Shown one piece after another: positions 26,986-38,599 of a stretch of DNA of 64,000 nucleotides; the first letter of the stretch is position 1, and the number at the start of each line of letters is the position of its first letter. This stretch comes from Malus domestica (lineage: Eukaryota > Streptophyta > Magnoliopsida > Rosales > Rosaceae). A model generated the notes under the pieces. The model saw only the letters and a program-made list of their open reading frames with translations. It ran no database searches and was not told the DNA's origin. The stretch spans positions 4,290,501 through 4,354,500 of the forward strand of contig NC_091675.1 of the NCBI RefSeq assembly GCF_042453785.1, written 5' to 3'. The position numbers and the translations under genes were made by a program.

Positions 26986-27354
26986 TAAAAAAATAATAAA
27001 AAATCATTCTCCTTAAATTATAAAAGTAAGCTCGAACGAGCCCTAGGCAATCAAGTCCATTCGGATACGAGGCCTAAGAAAAAATAATATAAAAGTTTAC
27101 TGATTGAGTGAATTAAACATGCGGCCCAAAATTAAAAGAATATGAAAGGCCCAGTACATTTTTAATGAGTCCAAACTCCTCATACATTAACCAGCCCGGC
27201 CCAAATTAATATTTTAGAAAAATACAAATCTAGTGAACTTTACGTTGACGACAGTGGGAAATTCGAATCCCCAATTTGTCACCAGCTGATATATTAACCC
27301 TAGAAAATGAGGAGAAAACTCAGGCGATAAAACAGGACCAGCCAGACACCATCA

Positions 27355-28135
27355 ATGGCGTTTCCGGCGTCAATTCTGTCGCCGCCGTCCGCAACCCCCA
27401 AATTTCCGGTATCATTCTTCACTCTTCACTCTCCCAAATTCCCAATTGCTTAAAACTTTGAAATTTTCAGGTTTTCGATTAAGTAATTATGATTGTTTCC
27501 AATTTTCCTTCTTTTCCTTCATTTCAGATTTACCTATTCAATCAGAAGCCCTGCCGAATTCGAAACAGCTTCCACCCAAGCTGTGTAAAAGCAGTTTCAT
27601 CCACGGCACAGTTTGGAGAACCCAACAAAGAAAATAAGCAGAAGCTCCAAATCAAAAGCACTTTTGTGAAGGAGAAGCTGTGGGAAGCCGTACCTGCCCC
27701 AGTGAAGGAGCTTCCATGAAAAAAAGCGGCAGATACAGCGCCGGAGCAGCTACTTTTGCTTGGGAAAAAAGCATATATATGGTTATTTGTTACTTTGGGC
27801 ATCCCTGCTTCTTATCAGACATCATATTTTCCATCTCCAGAAACTATGAATTGGTGATACCATTTGGTCTGTTTGTTGGGTGCTTCTTGACTGATGTTTT
27901 GGAAGAGGCATTGCTGCAATTGCTTCCCAGCTCAGAGGAGAATGCCACCAATGGGATCGAAAAGTACTTATTTGGTATAAGCTACTTTTTAGCTGCTGTT
28001 AAATTTGTCTCTGCTGGTCTCCCAATGCAGGCAAGGGGGTTTCTTCTGCACGTTGTGGTTGCGGAGAGGTTTGTTCAACAGAAACAGATGAAGATGATGT
28101 CGATAATCGCAATTCTTCACTGGTCATGGACGTGA
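27355..28135 (+). pseudogene. Broken gene for a plastid-targeted-like membrane protein
   Basis: Exon 1 (27355-27408, starting MAFPASILSPPSATPKFP) joins through a GT..AG intron to an exon at 27528. The first 75 or so residues are Ser/Pro-rich and basic like a chloroplast transit peptide. The frame reads to EAVPAPVKELP and stops at TGA 27717-27719, where a Trp codon (TGG) would continue into KKAADTAPEQLLLLG. A frameshift near 27800 then leads to a hydrophobic frame (SDIIFSISRNYELVIPFGLF, then VGCFLTDVLEE) with two likely membrane segments. Another shift occurs near 28050. I do not recognise the family by name. The breaks argue for a pseudogene, although alternative splicing or sequence errors could explain some of them. 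Confidence 0.55.
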
Positions 28136-28139
28136 AATC

Positions 28140-28617
28140 TTAATTTCGTCTATGCAATTCAAAATGTACTTCGAGAATCAAATAACCAAACTTTGCATTA
28201 ACATTACGTAAAACTTTTCAACTGTTTTCGACACATTTGGTTTAAAATACAAACTATTTGCTCTGCACATATCACAACTATACACAAGATAGAGTTGCTT
28301 TGCACTCATACTGTAGAAATTGGGAATTCTCTCGGAATTTTGTAAATTTTTTTTTCTTGTATCACTTGTATCTGTACAACGCTCCGATGGTATTTCGAGT
28401 CAGAAGGAGAACCTGCTTCTTAAGTTACAGGAATCTCGTTCGAGCCGGCACCATAAACTTGAACTTGCATACAAGAACAAGTCAATTACGTCCCAGAAGA
28501 AAACTCACTTTAGATCTTCCTAGATTCTGCACCGTCGAAGGTGACATTCCATGACGGATTAATATGACTGGGTTCCTCCCCTGAAATGTGAAAAGCACAA
28601 AGAACCAAGCGATTACA
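28140..28617. other. Convergent 3' region between the broken gene and the OSCA gene
   Basis: The stretch lies downstream of both neighbours, which face each other. It probably holds the OSCA 3' untranslated region on the minus strand. An open frame near 28380-28520 has no family motif. Confidence 0.4.
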
Positions 28618-31600
28618 TCATTGATGCCGCATAGAGGAACAGGAACAGGGAACCCTCGCAAGTACTGGATGAATCAAACCTGGTGGCTTCGCATTCTCTG
28701 GATCTGGAACGATGTCCCCCTCATGGCGAGTTGAGCCTCCGGAACTGCACGAGTCATCAGGAGTTATTGGGGCCTGGCAATAAGCTGAATGCAGCTGTTG
28801 ATAAGCCTCTTCCATCCTCCCTGATTGCTCATCCTTTTGGTCCATATCAATAAGAACCTGCAAACAATCCACTCATCAAATTTGAAAGAGTAGAGGGACA
28901 TGGTCTCAAATACCACATAAATGCACGCGCACAAGCGCACATACAGTTCATTTTCAATCACTACCTCTGCAACGTGGTTCTTGAACACTGGCTTAAACTG
29001 CTGTCGACAGTACTCGTTAAACAAAAGAGTGAAGATAAGCAGTGGAATAGTGAAACCTGACGCAATTGGTGTTCTTCTTAATCCAAAGACACCGAGAGCA
29101 ATTATTTGCATCATAAGCAATGAAATTATGACCGTATTGTGAATCATAGGCCAGAACTGTCCCCCACTTTCGTATTCTGCTATATACACATTGAGAATCT
29201 GAAATAGGCATCGTAACACTTAGCAAAATATTAATTATTTGAATGCCCCCAAACAAAAAAAAAAGAAAAAGAAAAAGAGAATAACTATGAAATGAGGACA
29301 GTAACTAAATACGACTAGAAAGAATGAGAGTAAAAACCACACGCGATGGCCAGAATGTGAGAGGAACTTACCTACACCGGGGGTGCTACAGTGGCATCCC
29401 CGTTGCAGGGTAGTTCTTCTCCCTAAAAAGAGACCTGACAGAAAAAGGAATGATAGATAGGAGAAGTCCTCACCTGGTTTCGATATATAAAGTAAGCAAG
29501 TACAAAGTAAACCAGCAAGAATGGCAATATTAGGGGAACCAAGATAGAACAGGTGAAGCCGATGAACCCAAACAGCAGGACTCTAGGAATTTCTGTATGA
29601 TATGGAAATGACAGTGTGTCATTATACCCTTCTTTCAGTAATATGAACCGTCGGATATAGTTGCAAAGAAGAGGATAAATTTGCATGAGTTCACATGCCA
29701 AGCTTGCCCAACCAGATGATAAAACATAAGTCATGAAGAACTTAGCCTGAAATTTCAAGACCACAATCATAATTAAAAAAACAATAATAAAGCTTTAAAC
29801 TTTCCAAGATATAAAAGGCTGGAAAACTTCTACTTTAATAAGCATCTTATTACTGATGTAATGTCTCGAAAAGTCAAAACAATTATCGGTCACAAAACTC
29901 TATGTCACTTTGTTAACCATTATGACCATCCGTAATTCGAACTAAAATTGATTGAAAAAGTTTACATGAGATGACAATTTCTAATGGACACTTGCAAAGC
30001 AACCCGTTTCAAACTTGACAAGGAAAAACAGTGGGCAGATGTAAGTGATGTAACAGTCCAAATAGACCTGGAACATAAAACTATTGATCTTTTAAACAAA
30101 TTTAAAGATCAAGGCATATCACCTGTGCTGGAACTGCATTGGCAAGTTGCCCAGGTATGTCTTTCACACTAGAAAATACACTCAACTGGCTGATAACAGA
30201 ACCGGTAAAAACATTAACAAAAAAGACATTCCAGATTGTGAAGTACAAGACTTTGAAGCATGCACTCTTTTTCCTCTGACTGCGGGAGATCCACCCCTCC
30301 ACTGTTGAAAACAGCATCATGACTGGTGGAACTACGTAAAAAGCCAGAATTAAAACCACACTTGGTAGGTACCCCGTTATCACCTGGCTCATAAATTTCC
30401 TGCACATGCGCACAAAGAAACCATGCAAATGAGTCAAATCCATTGTGAATCTTTATCCCCGTACACGCAAAAAATTGGTCCATGTCTAGTATCCATGATA
30501 AACAGCATAACAAAAAAATTAAGGTAACAAGGAGAATGTATCTGTGTCAATTGACTTACTTTTTGAGTAATCCTTTCAAAGCTGGAAATTTCTTTTCTAG
30601 ACTTTTTAGTGCAGTCATGCCCTGAACAAATGTGACAGGAATAAGAAACACAAGCATAAAAGCAATAGTAGCCAGAAGTGTAGCTATCTTCCGGATCCAC
30701 AGTTGTCCGTACGGTATCCAAAGGTTTGACCAATAAACATCCTTTGGTTCCGGAGCCATATCTGTCACCCAATGCATGGGATTTGAAGACTGAAGAACCT
30801 TTGAAGTAACAACAGCAGCATAGCGAGTTTTGAAAAAGACAAAAGCAGCAGCACACACCTGTATGTAAGACATATATTTTAAGCTACAATGTTGAAAATT
30901 CCACAGAAGTTTACACTCACTCAGACAAACATTTATACCTAAATGATGACAACAAAGTCGAACTAATAGAACCACAAAATGAAAATGTCACTCATTTTGT
31001 TACGACGAATAGACAATACGCAAGATTCATCCTCATGTCTATGACACTGCCATGTCGGACTTTTTTACTAGCTACTTACTCCACAGATTAAGGTTCGTAC
31101 TTTCCTATACATAAATGGAATAACTATGGGAAGAATGGATATGCATGTTTACTTGTGTGCATGTATGTTTTTTATCATAAAATAAACATATTAACTTATA
31201 TAAATACATACACAAACACAGATATAGATATTACTTGAACATTGAACAACTTTTATTTCTACTTTTATTTTATTTGAACTATAGTAACTAAATAAGAAAA
31301 CATCCAATATAAAAACTAAAGAGCCTATACAATTTATCACGCCAAACACAGTTCTGCTTCCAAACATTCAAGTCCAAATTTATGCTTAAGGTGTTATAAC
31401 CACCACAATAATACCTGGCCAACTGTCTAACAAGAACTAGAGCCTACCGAAGCAAGAATACATGGTGATACTAAGAACACTTACAGGAACACAATATTAT
31501 TCTAGGACTGATATGTACATAATTTTCAAGAACTCCATAGTCGGAAAACCATTCTTAAAGAACCAAATCAGATGCAAAGAGTCAAGCCATACATAATCAC

Positions 31601-33267
31601 TAGTTGAATGTGAATAATGATGAAAACCAGAGCTAATTAAATTAATTGGGGCCAGAGCTTGCATGACCTTTTTTCTACCACCCAAACTATTGTCGATGAG
31701 GGATGACTTCCCTTTAACACTCTCTGAATCGGTCGCAAGTATCTTTAAAGAATCAGTAGCTCCTCCACACATACCACAATGAAATAAATCTGGTGTATGA
31801 GTCTGTTCCACAGAAACATCCCTAAGAATTTTGCACATCCTCCCTGCATTGCTCTGCAAAATTTGATTTTTCATAAAGTTGCATTAAAGAATATATGAGA
31901 CATAATTGAACAGATGCATATGAGTGGAAGAAAAACCCAGCGATCCTATATTCAATTCACAAAAAAACCCAGCATATCGTTTATATAGCTATCTTAAACC
32001 ACATATTGGTCTAAGTGAAACTCATGCTAGCAGTTATGACAATATAAGCCAATAATAAAACAATGTGCCTCAGGAAACAGCTGAAATAATTCAAGCCACA
32101 TACATACCATCAGTTTCTGAACTTTACCAACTCGATACACCATTTGGTGTGACAAGTAGCTTGATGCGTGATATTTTGTGAAGAATTTTCTTACTGAATC
32201 ACTATATGATTCTTCCGGTGACCATGGGATAGCACGAACAACAAGTGTAAAATGACTTGGACTTAAAGAAGATCCAGTAATATATGCCAGCCTCAGTCTA
32301 GTGATGTGCTTATATTCCTACAGAAGAACCACAACAGATACACCAAACCAATGTCTTAGGATGTTTATATATGTAAGAACTAAAAAGCATGATTAAGAAC
32401 TTTTTACAATTTATATACTATATTGTACAAGAAGAGGGTTTTAAATCCTTACAAAGTATAGGAGAATACAAGCTGAAGCAGTGATAATGTACAATGCGAG
32501 ACAATGGGTCCAGAGCCTGACATGAATTAAAACAGAAAGCAAATGACCAACTAGAAATTAGTTCCCTGGTGTACATAACCATAAAAAGTTAAATCAGAAT
32601 TTAAACTTCATAAAGATTGAGAGAAAACAAAATAAAAGGCGGACTAACAGAACTTGCTCTGCACCTCCATAAAAGATGCAATTTTTAATAATTGTTTCAA
32701 TAATCAAGAATATATGTCTCGTACCACTTTGAACCTTCTTGAACATTCAAGATGGTAAAGACTTCCAAGGATTCTTCAGGGATTCCCGGGTGATTCGTGG
32801 TTTGCCCATGATAATTCACCGGAAGTACTATAAAGACGCATATGACAGCAGCAATGGAAAAGATTCGAAGACTGTAAATAGAAAAAAAAATATTAGGTTG
32901 CACTGAACTTTAAAAAAAAAAACATTAGGCATAAACTATTATTCTGCAGGCATAAACCATAAATAAAGATCTAGGCAGGGCTTAATTACCTAAAAATAAC
33001 CATCCTGATAAAAACTACTGAATCCAAGCCACCAACATCCAATAAATCATCTTCTCTTGTTCTCCATGCTTTCACTAGCCAACTAGCAGAAGGTACAAAC
33101 CTTTCCAAGCAGAAAGGATCACTTCTTCTTTTGGTTATCGAAACCGTTCGGCCAAAGTAGACATTCACATTGCACGGTTGTTTCCTCAATACAGAATATA
33201 GCGAAAAGAGTATCACGCACACAGCTATATTAATCCCCGCAGAAGTCAAAAGAGCTGCAAGATTCAT
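28618..33267 (-). CDS. OSCA/CSC1-like (DUF221) calcium-permeable channel, OSCA2/HYP1 type
   Basis: Ten exons join in frame on the minus strand: 32990-33267, 32725-32871, 32453-32516, 32108-32317, 31668-31853, 30560-30858, 30123-30399, 29474-29746, 28965-29198 and 28618-28857. They give 735 residues, a normal length for the family. The N-terminus MNLAALLTSAGINIAVCVIL is a first membrane segment followed by YSVLRKQP, typical of the OSCA2/HYP1 branch. After the cytosolic domain come the 7-TM channel segments: FKTRYAAVVTS, the pair around PMHWVTDMAPEPKDVYWSNL, YLPSVVLILAFYVVPPVMML, and the final helices ending NEYCRQQFKPVF. Family members are hyperosmolality- or stretch-gated non-selective calcium-permeable channels of the plasma membrane. 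All splice sites are GT..AG and no stop interrupts the frame, so the gene appears functional. The longest intron is 30859-31667. Confidence 0.93.
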
Positions 33268-34076
33268 CTCTATCCACTAAATCTACAATCTTCAAAGTAT
33301 CTCATCACCCATGAAAGCAAATTCGAGACACCCGATTACACCATAAGCCGAACACAACCAATAATCCGAAGTTCCGAACACACACAAATCAGCTGCTGCA
33401 ATATTTATCCGTCGATCTGCCTAAGAATTCGAAATTTCGAACACAACTCAGAATAAATAAATTTAAAAAAAAAAAGGAATTTACCATACGCCATCATTCA
33501 ATTATTGATAATATCCCAGATTCCAAAATTTCCAAAATTCAACTTCAATTCTCACTCGTACAAAACCAAATTTATTCACATTGCTTCAACTCAAATAATT
33601 CGAAACAATACATTAAATTTCATCACAAATAATCAGTAATTAAGAATTAGATGAGCGATTCAGAGTCTTCGAAAATCCAAAACAAAGTAGAAACTAAATC
33701 CAAGAAATAAAAAAAAAACTGAAATTCGAGTACCTGAATCAACAATTCGCGTAATTCGCAGACAACTCCAAGTGATCGAAGCGAATTAATCAACCGGAAT
33801 TCCGAAGGCAAAGTGGGAATTAAGACTCGCACGCCATTAATTGCCGCGTTTTTGCTTCGACTTCAAAGAAAATCCAACAGTACAAAAATCCACGAACAAA
33901 AATTTTAAAAAATATAAAAAAAAATAAAGAGAGGAGAAAAGGCAAAACCTCGAAAAGAAACCCTAGATAATGTTTCAGGCAATTTTCAAAGATTGGGAGA
34001 GAAAGAAAAGAAGAGACATAGCCAAGAAAGAATAATCAACTTTATTGCAGAATACCGTAAAAGCGTCTTCGAGAGT

Positions 34077-34143
34077 GCCACGTGGCGTCTGATTATTTGT
34101 ACTTCCACTAAAAAATACGCGGCTCTAACGGGTGGAACACGTG
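34077..34143. promoter_or_regulatory. Two G-box/ABRE-like motifs upstream of the OSCA gene
   Basis: A perfect 10-bp palindrome gccacgtggc lies at 34077-34086 and a second CACGTG at 34138-34143, about 810-880 bp upstream of the OSCA start. Such ACGTGG(C) cores bind bZIP/ABF and bHLH factors and are common in drought- or ABA-responsive promoters. Regulation of OSCA by them is inference. Confidence 0.35.
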
Positions 34144-35042
34144 GAGGACAGCCACGGACAGTCCAGGCCTAACTGTCCAGGACACAAGTAACTGTCGAAG
34201 GTTCTTTTGGATTTTTAATTAATTTGTTTTATGGAAGAATTTGAATGTTATAAATTTATGAATTTTGATGAAGTTTAATTGATTTTTAGTAAATTTCATC
34301 AGATTCTCATAGAGATATGAGATTTGTAAATGTTAAAATACATAAACAAAAATATCTCTAATTTCCTTGAACTTTTCAACTTTTTAAAAGTCATTTCAAA
34401 TAAATTGTAATTAAATACTCCTAGAATGTTATGAACTCATATAAAATCGTAATTGAATGTACTTGAATTTTGGTACATTTTAATTTTCTCTCTTAAAATT
34501 ATGAATACACTAAACTTTCATATAATAAAATAAAATCCTTCAAGATCCCAATTGAATACACCCTTCTTTTTTGCGTCGATTTTAAGATACTGTCAGTGTC
34601 ACCACGACACGATAATCGTGGGTCGCTGAAAAAATTAAACACTGCTCCCAGTAAGCAAATAAAAAATACAAAGAAAATAAAATAATTTTATTTTACATCA
34701 CAAAAGTTTGTCTACACTTTTAGTGAAATTCGACTACTATTCAAGTGTTCAGTTAAACACATGTCAATAAAGCGTGAGCTATTAGCTTAGTAGGGCAAAA
34801 ACCAGAATGCACAGCATAAGCTATAATGATGCATGAATGTAATGTTTCCTCTTAATATTGTTCTTAACCCAGTTAATAGATAAATCCTTTCTCTTTTCAT
34901 TAGTCATCTTGTCAAACTCTCAATCCTCAAATATGAAACCCGTATAGATCGTTCATTGGACTCTAACAAAAAAGACTTCACTCTCTTATTTCGTGCACTT
35001 TGGGTTTGTTGATGCACAAAATCAGCGAGGACTTTGGTACAA
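34144..35042. other. Intergenic DNA between the OSCA promoter and the repeat block
   Basis: AT-rich sequence with no recognised gene. The left boundary of the coiled-coil-ORF element is somewhere near its right end. Confidence 0.4.
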
Positions 35043-35332
35043 CAAAAAGTGTTAAGTTTGTGACATTCGCTAAATTGCTTCGGTCACTAGTGTGGATAAA
35101 TATGTAAATGGATAGGGACAAGGAAGCAAACACAAGATGTACGTGGTTCACACAGATTGGCTACGTCCACGAAGTAAAAGAGTTCTCATTAATTGTGAAG
35201 GGTTTACACAAGTACATAGGTTCAAGCTCTCTTTTAGTGAGTACTAGTGAATGGTTTAGTACAAATGACATTATGAAATATTGTGGGAGAATGATCTCCT
35301 TTTTATAGAAGAGAGTTTCTAGCCTTGTTCTG

Positions 35333-35437
35333 ACATTGATACGTGTCGTGTTGTGATTGGCTTCCGATGTTGACACGTGTCGCGCTATGATTGGCTTCTG
35401 ATGTCGACACGTGTCGCTCTGTGATTGGCCTCCTGGT
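35333..35437. promoter_or_regulatory. Three tandem CACGTG + CCAAT-box units in the element
   Basis: Three units of about 34 bp each carry an ACGTG core (acgtgtc, gacacgtgtc, cgacacgtgtcg) followed 13-15 bp later by gattggc, a reversed CCAAT box. A tttttatag TATA-like motif precedes them at about 35300. The array is absent from the second element copy, where the sequence jumps from gatctc to taatcacga. Confidence 0.5.
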
Positions 35438-36446
35438 TGAAGGGAAACTCTTCTGGGTCCTTGACAGTATAACATTGACCGGTGCTCAGTAGTTTCGGGA
35501 TTGGTCAAGTATGGTACAAACAGTGCTCCCCTAAGTTCCCGAGTGAGGGAAGCTCCTCGGTTGGGGACTTGCAAGATCCAAGCCGCTGAGTAATCACGAA
35601 ATTTCTACATGCTTATTCTTGAACTGGGCTGGCGGGTTTTCTGGTTTCCTCCAGAGTATAAGGCCGACTTAAGAATTTGAGGGTCAAAACAAGTTCATCA
35701 AATCTATAGTACACTCGACCCTGATGATATGGGATACTTTTGTTGTTAACAAAGTAGTAGATGTATCGGCACATGTTCTCTTACGCTTGTATCCACATGC
35801 TTCCTTGTATCCTTCTCACTTGCCTGTTCCTCAGGCAGATGTGGTATCTTCTCTGGAAGCATAAGATGTTGAAGATGAGTACTCGAGAGCAATGCCAGGT
35901 AAGTAATCAGGCAAGGGGTTCCAGGCAGTCAGTTCCTGACTGGAAGCTTGATTCCAAATGCTGACTGATTGCTCTATTTCTCCTTGTCTTGCAGGTAAGA
36001 ATAAGGCCAAAGGAAAAGACAGGGAAAAATCATGATATGAGATACTCTTGCTTTTAACCTTGATGATATGAGATACTCTTGCTCTGGTGTGGCTTGTTTA
36101 CAGAGGTATTATCAGGGGGAAAAGAATCTGAGTATTTCGAGAGACTCTGCTGAGAATGCCCTCTCGGATGTGAAGAAAAGTTGAGCATTTTTCTTTATTT
36201 GCAGGTCTGCCTAGCTGTGGATGATGAAGGTCGACATATATAGGAATTGTCCTAACAGCGAGTGGTAACGCTGTTTCTTTACCCTTCTCGGTAATAGCAA
36301 TGTAGTGGGAGCTGCAAGATTCACGTGTTTTAACTTTGTCAGAGCACTTTGAAAGTGATCTGTGGTATCTGGAAAGCTGATGTTGCGTGTGAATATTACA
36401 AACAAGTTTTATCCAAGGAAATCTAACTCTCGAAGTTCGAAGAGCG

Positions 36447-36960
36447 GTGCCTTTTCGATTTTTGAGAAAGCAATCATGTTGGAAGTCTGGCTCTTGAGAT
36501 TCGGAGAGCGGTGCCTCTTCGATTTTTGAGCAAGTAATCCTGTTGGGAGTCTGGCTCTCGAGATTCGGAACGATGTGCCTCTTCGATTTTTGAGCAAGTA
36601 ATCCTGTTGGGAGTCTGGCTCTCAAGATTTGGAGAGCGGTGCCTCTTCGATTTTTGAGAAAGCAATCATGTTGGGAGTCTGACTCTTGAGATTCGGAGAG
36701 CAGCGTCTCTTCGATTTTTTAGAAAGCAATCATGTTGGGAGTCTGACTCTTGAGATTCGGAAAGCAGCGTCTCTTCGATTTTTGAGAAAGCAATCCTGTT
36801 GGGAGTCTGGCTCTCGAGATTCGGAGGGCGGTGCCTCTTCGATTTTTGAGCATGTAATCCTGTTGGGAGTCTGGCTCTCGAGATTCAGAGAGTGGTGCCT
36901 CTTCGATTTTTGAGCAAGCTATCTTGGTGGGAGTGTTTTATCGAATGTGAGTAAAGGTTG
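36447..36960. repeat. 64-bp minisatellite, about eight units
   Basis: The phrase ctcttcgatttttgag recurs at about 36453, 36517, 36581, 36645, 36709, 36773, 36837 and 36902, a steady period of 64. Each unit also holds gttgggagtctggctctc and gagattcgga. The same family of units occurs with fewer copies in the second element. Confidence 0.85.
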
Positions 36961-37352
36961 GGCATTTTCCCAGTCTGCCTTGCCACTGAGCACGGAGGTT
37001 GACACACATTGGGACTTTCTAGTTATCAAACAATGATGTTGTTCCTTTACCCTTGTGGGTAATAGTAGGGTAGCTGGACCTTCAAAATTTATGTGTCTAA
37101 CATTTGTCAGAGATCTTTGGCAAAGTTATCTATGGTACCCGAAGAGCTGATGTTGCGTATGGAAAGTGGTGCCTCTTCGAAATCCAGAGAATGGTGCCTC
37201 TTAGATTTTTGAACCAACGGCCATGTTGCCCTTTCTTTTATAAGGGCACCAATTGTGTGCAAGAAGTACATTCGGAGATTTATTGCTTGTAGGAATTTTC
37301 CCCTTACTTCAGAGATTTATTGCACCTCATTTCTCCTTCATCATTTTTGAGA

Positions 37353-38027
37353 ATGTCTAGCCCATCCGACCGTCGTTTTGACTTGAACTTTGGTGAAGAG
37401 GCAGCTATGCCTTCTCAAGACAACATATGACATCCATCCTTCTTATCCCCTACTAGTCCTCTTACCGTTTGAGACTCTGTGATGAAGAATGATATGACTG
37501 CTGCTGTGGTGGCCAAAAACATTCTCACTCCCAAAGATAACAGACTACTTTCCAAACAGTCTAATGAGTTAGCTGTTAAGGATTCTTTGGCTCTCAGTGT
37601 TCAGTGTGCAGGTTCTGTGTCTAATATAGCCCAACGTCTATTTGCTCGAACCCGCCAAATTGAATCATTGACGGCTGAAGTGATAAGTCTCAAACAGGAG
37701 ATCAGAGGGCTCAAGCATGAGAATAAACAGTTGCACAGGCTCGCACATGACTATGCTACAAACATGAAAAGGAAGCTCGACCAGCTGCAGGAATCTGATG
37801 GTCAGATTTTACTTGATCATCAGAGGTTTGTGGGTTTGTTCCAAATGCATTTATTGCCTTCGTCTTCTAGGGTTGTACCGTGTAATGAAGCTCCAAATGA
37901 TCAACCTTTGGTGCCTCCTCATTCTGGGGTTTTGCCCAGTACTGAGGCTCCGAATAATCACCCTCTGGTGCCTCCTCTTTCTGGGGCTCTGCCGACTGCT
38001 GAGACTTCTCCTAAGCAACCTTTGTGA
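37353..38027 (+). pseudogene. Coiled-coil ORF of the repeat element, copy 1 (two nonsense codons)
   Basis: The frame aligns codon for codon, with no indel, to the intact frame at 46898-47572; both are exactly 675 nt from ATG to stop. It begins MSSPSDRRFDLNFGEEA. It is interrupted at codon 26 (TGA at 37428, Trp in the other copy) and codon 40 (TGA at 37470, Glu in the other copy). The rest is open from 37479: a coiled-coil core (LTAEVISLKQEIRGLKHENK) and three Pro-rich repeats. A tttataaggg TATA-like motif lies near 37230. Translation could restart at the internal ATG at 37479, giving 182 residues. The function is unknown. Confidence 0.75.
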
Positions 38028-38092
38028 ATGCTTCCTCTTGTTTGTTTATTTTGATTCATGTATATGTACATATTTGTAACTTATCGGATATA

Positions 38093-38098
38093 TCAATA
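38093..38098 (+). terminator. Polyadenylation signal after the coiled-coil ORF, copy 1
   Basis: AATAAA lies 66 bp past the stop codon, in the context tatcaataaa that is conserved in the second copy. Confidence 0.5.
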
Positions 38099-38469
38099 AA
38101 CAAGTTTTGCTTCATTTCAACGTATTGTGTTAAATACATAAATGCCTTCTTCACTAAATTCTTTGAATTTTCCTTTTGTTGAAGCTTGTATGCTGAAACT
38201 TTGTGAATGAAGCATGTAGGTTGAGGTAGTGCTCCCTTAATTTCCCGAGTGAGGAAAACTTCTCGGTTGAAGACTTGAAAAATCAAAGTCACTGAGTGGT
38301 CGTGAGACTTCTAAGTATCAAGGTATAATAGCATATGGTAGGAGTCCCCCAAGTCTCCGGTCGAGGGAATTGACGAATGAGGCATTTCCTTTCTTAGTGG
38401 TAGCTCAAAACTCCTCCTTCATATATATTTGTTATGAAAGTTGTTAGGCCCAAAGAAGAGGAGGCCTAG

Positions 38470-38552
38470 GCAATTTTTTTTTTTTTTGGGAAATTTTTTT
38501 TTCAATTTTTTTTGAATTTTCGAATTTTTGAATTTTCGAATTTCCGAAAAAA

Positions 38553-38597
<45 letters not shown>
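38470..38597. repeat. Low-complexity T/A tract and (TA)n microsatellite
   Basis: T-rich runs with repeated gaattttcgaa motifs lead into an alternating TA run of about 45 bases ending near 38596. Confidence 0.8.

Positions 38598-38599
<2 letters not shown>

Larger units (their letters stand above)
35043..38420 (+). mobile_element. Non-autonomous retroelement-like unit with coiled-coil ORF, copy 1
   Basis: This segment is collinear in blocks with 44165-47825. Shared landmarks in order are an opening ttcgctaaattgcttcggtc, a conserved gtggttcac/cagattggctacgtccac stretch, ggcagatgtggtatcttc, a 64-bp minisatellite, the 675-nt reading frame, and tatcaataaa. No reverse transcriptase, integrase, gag zinc knuckle or transposase is visible. 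I could not define terminal repeats or a target duplication, so calling it a LARD/TR-GAG-like LTR derivative is inference. It is joined on the right to a palindrome array that may belong to it. Confidence 0.55.

Noticed and set aside
28258..28554. 98-codon open frame downstream of the broken plastid-protein gene
   Set aside because: No motif, and it overlaps the likely 3' untranslated region of the OSCA gene.
36098..36912. Overlapping open frames on both strands in the 64-bp minisatellite
   Set aside because: Tandem units keep several frames open; the peptides are unit-length repeats with no recognisable domain.
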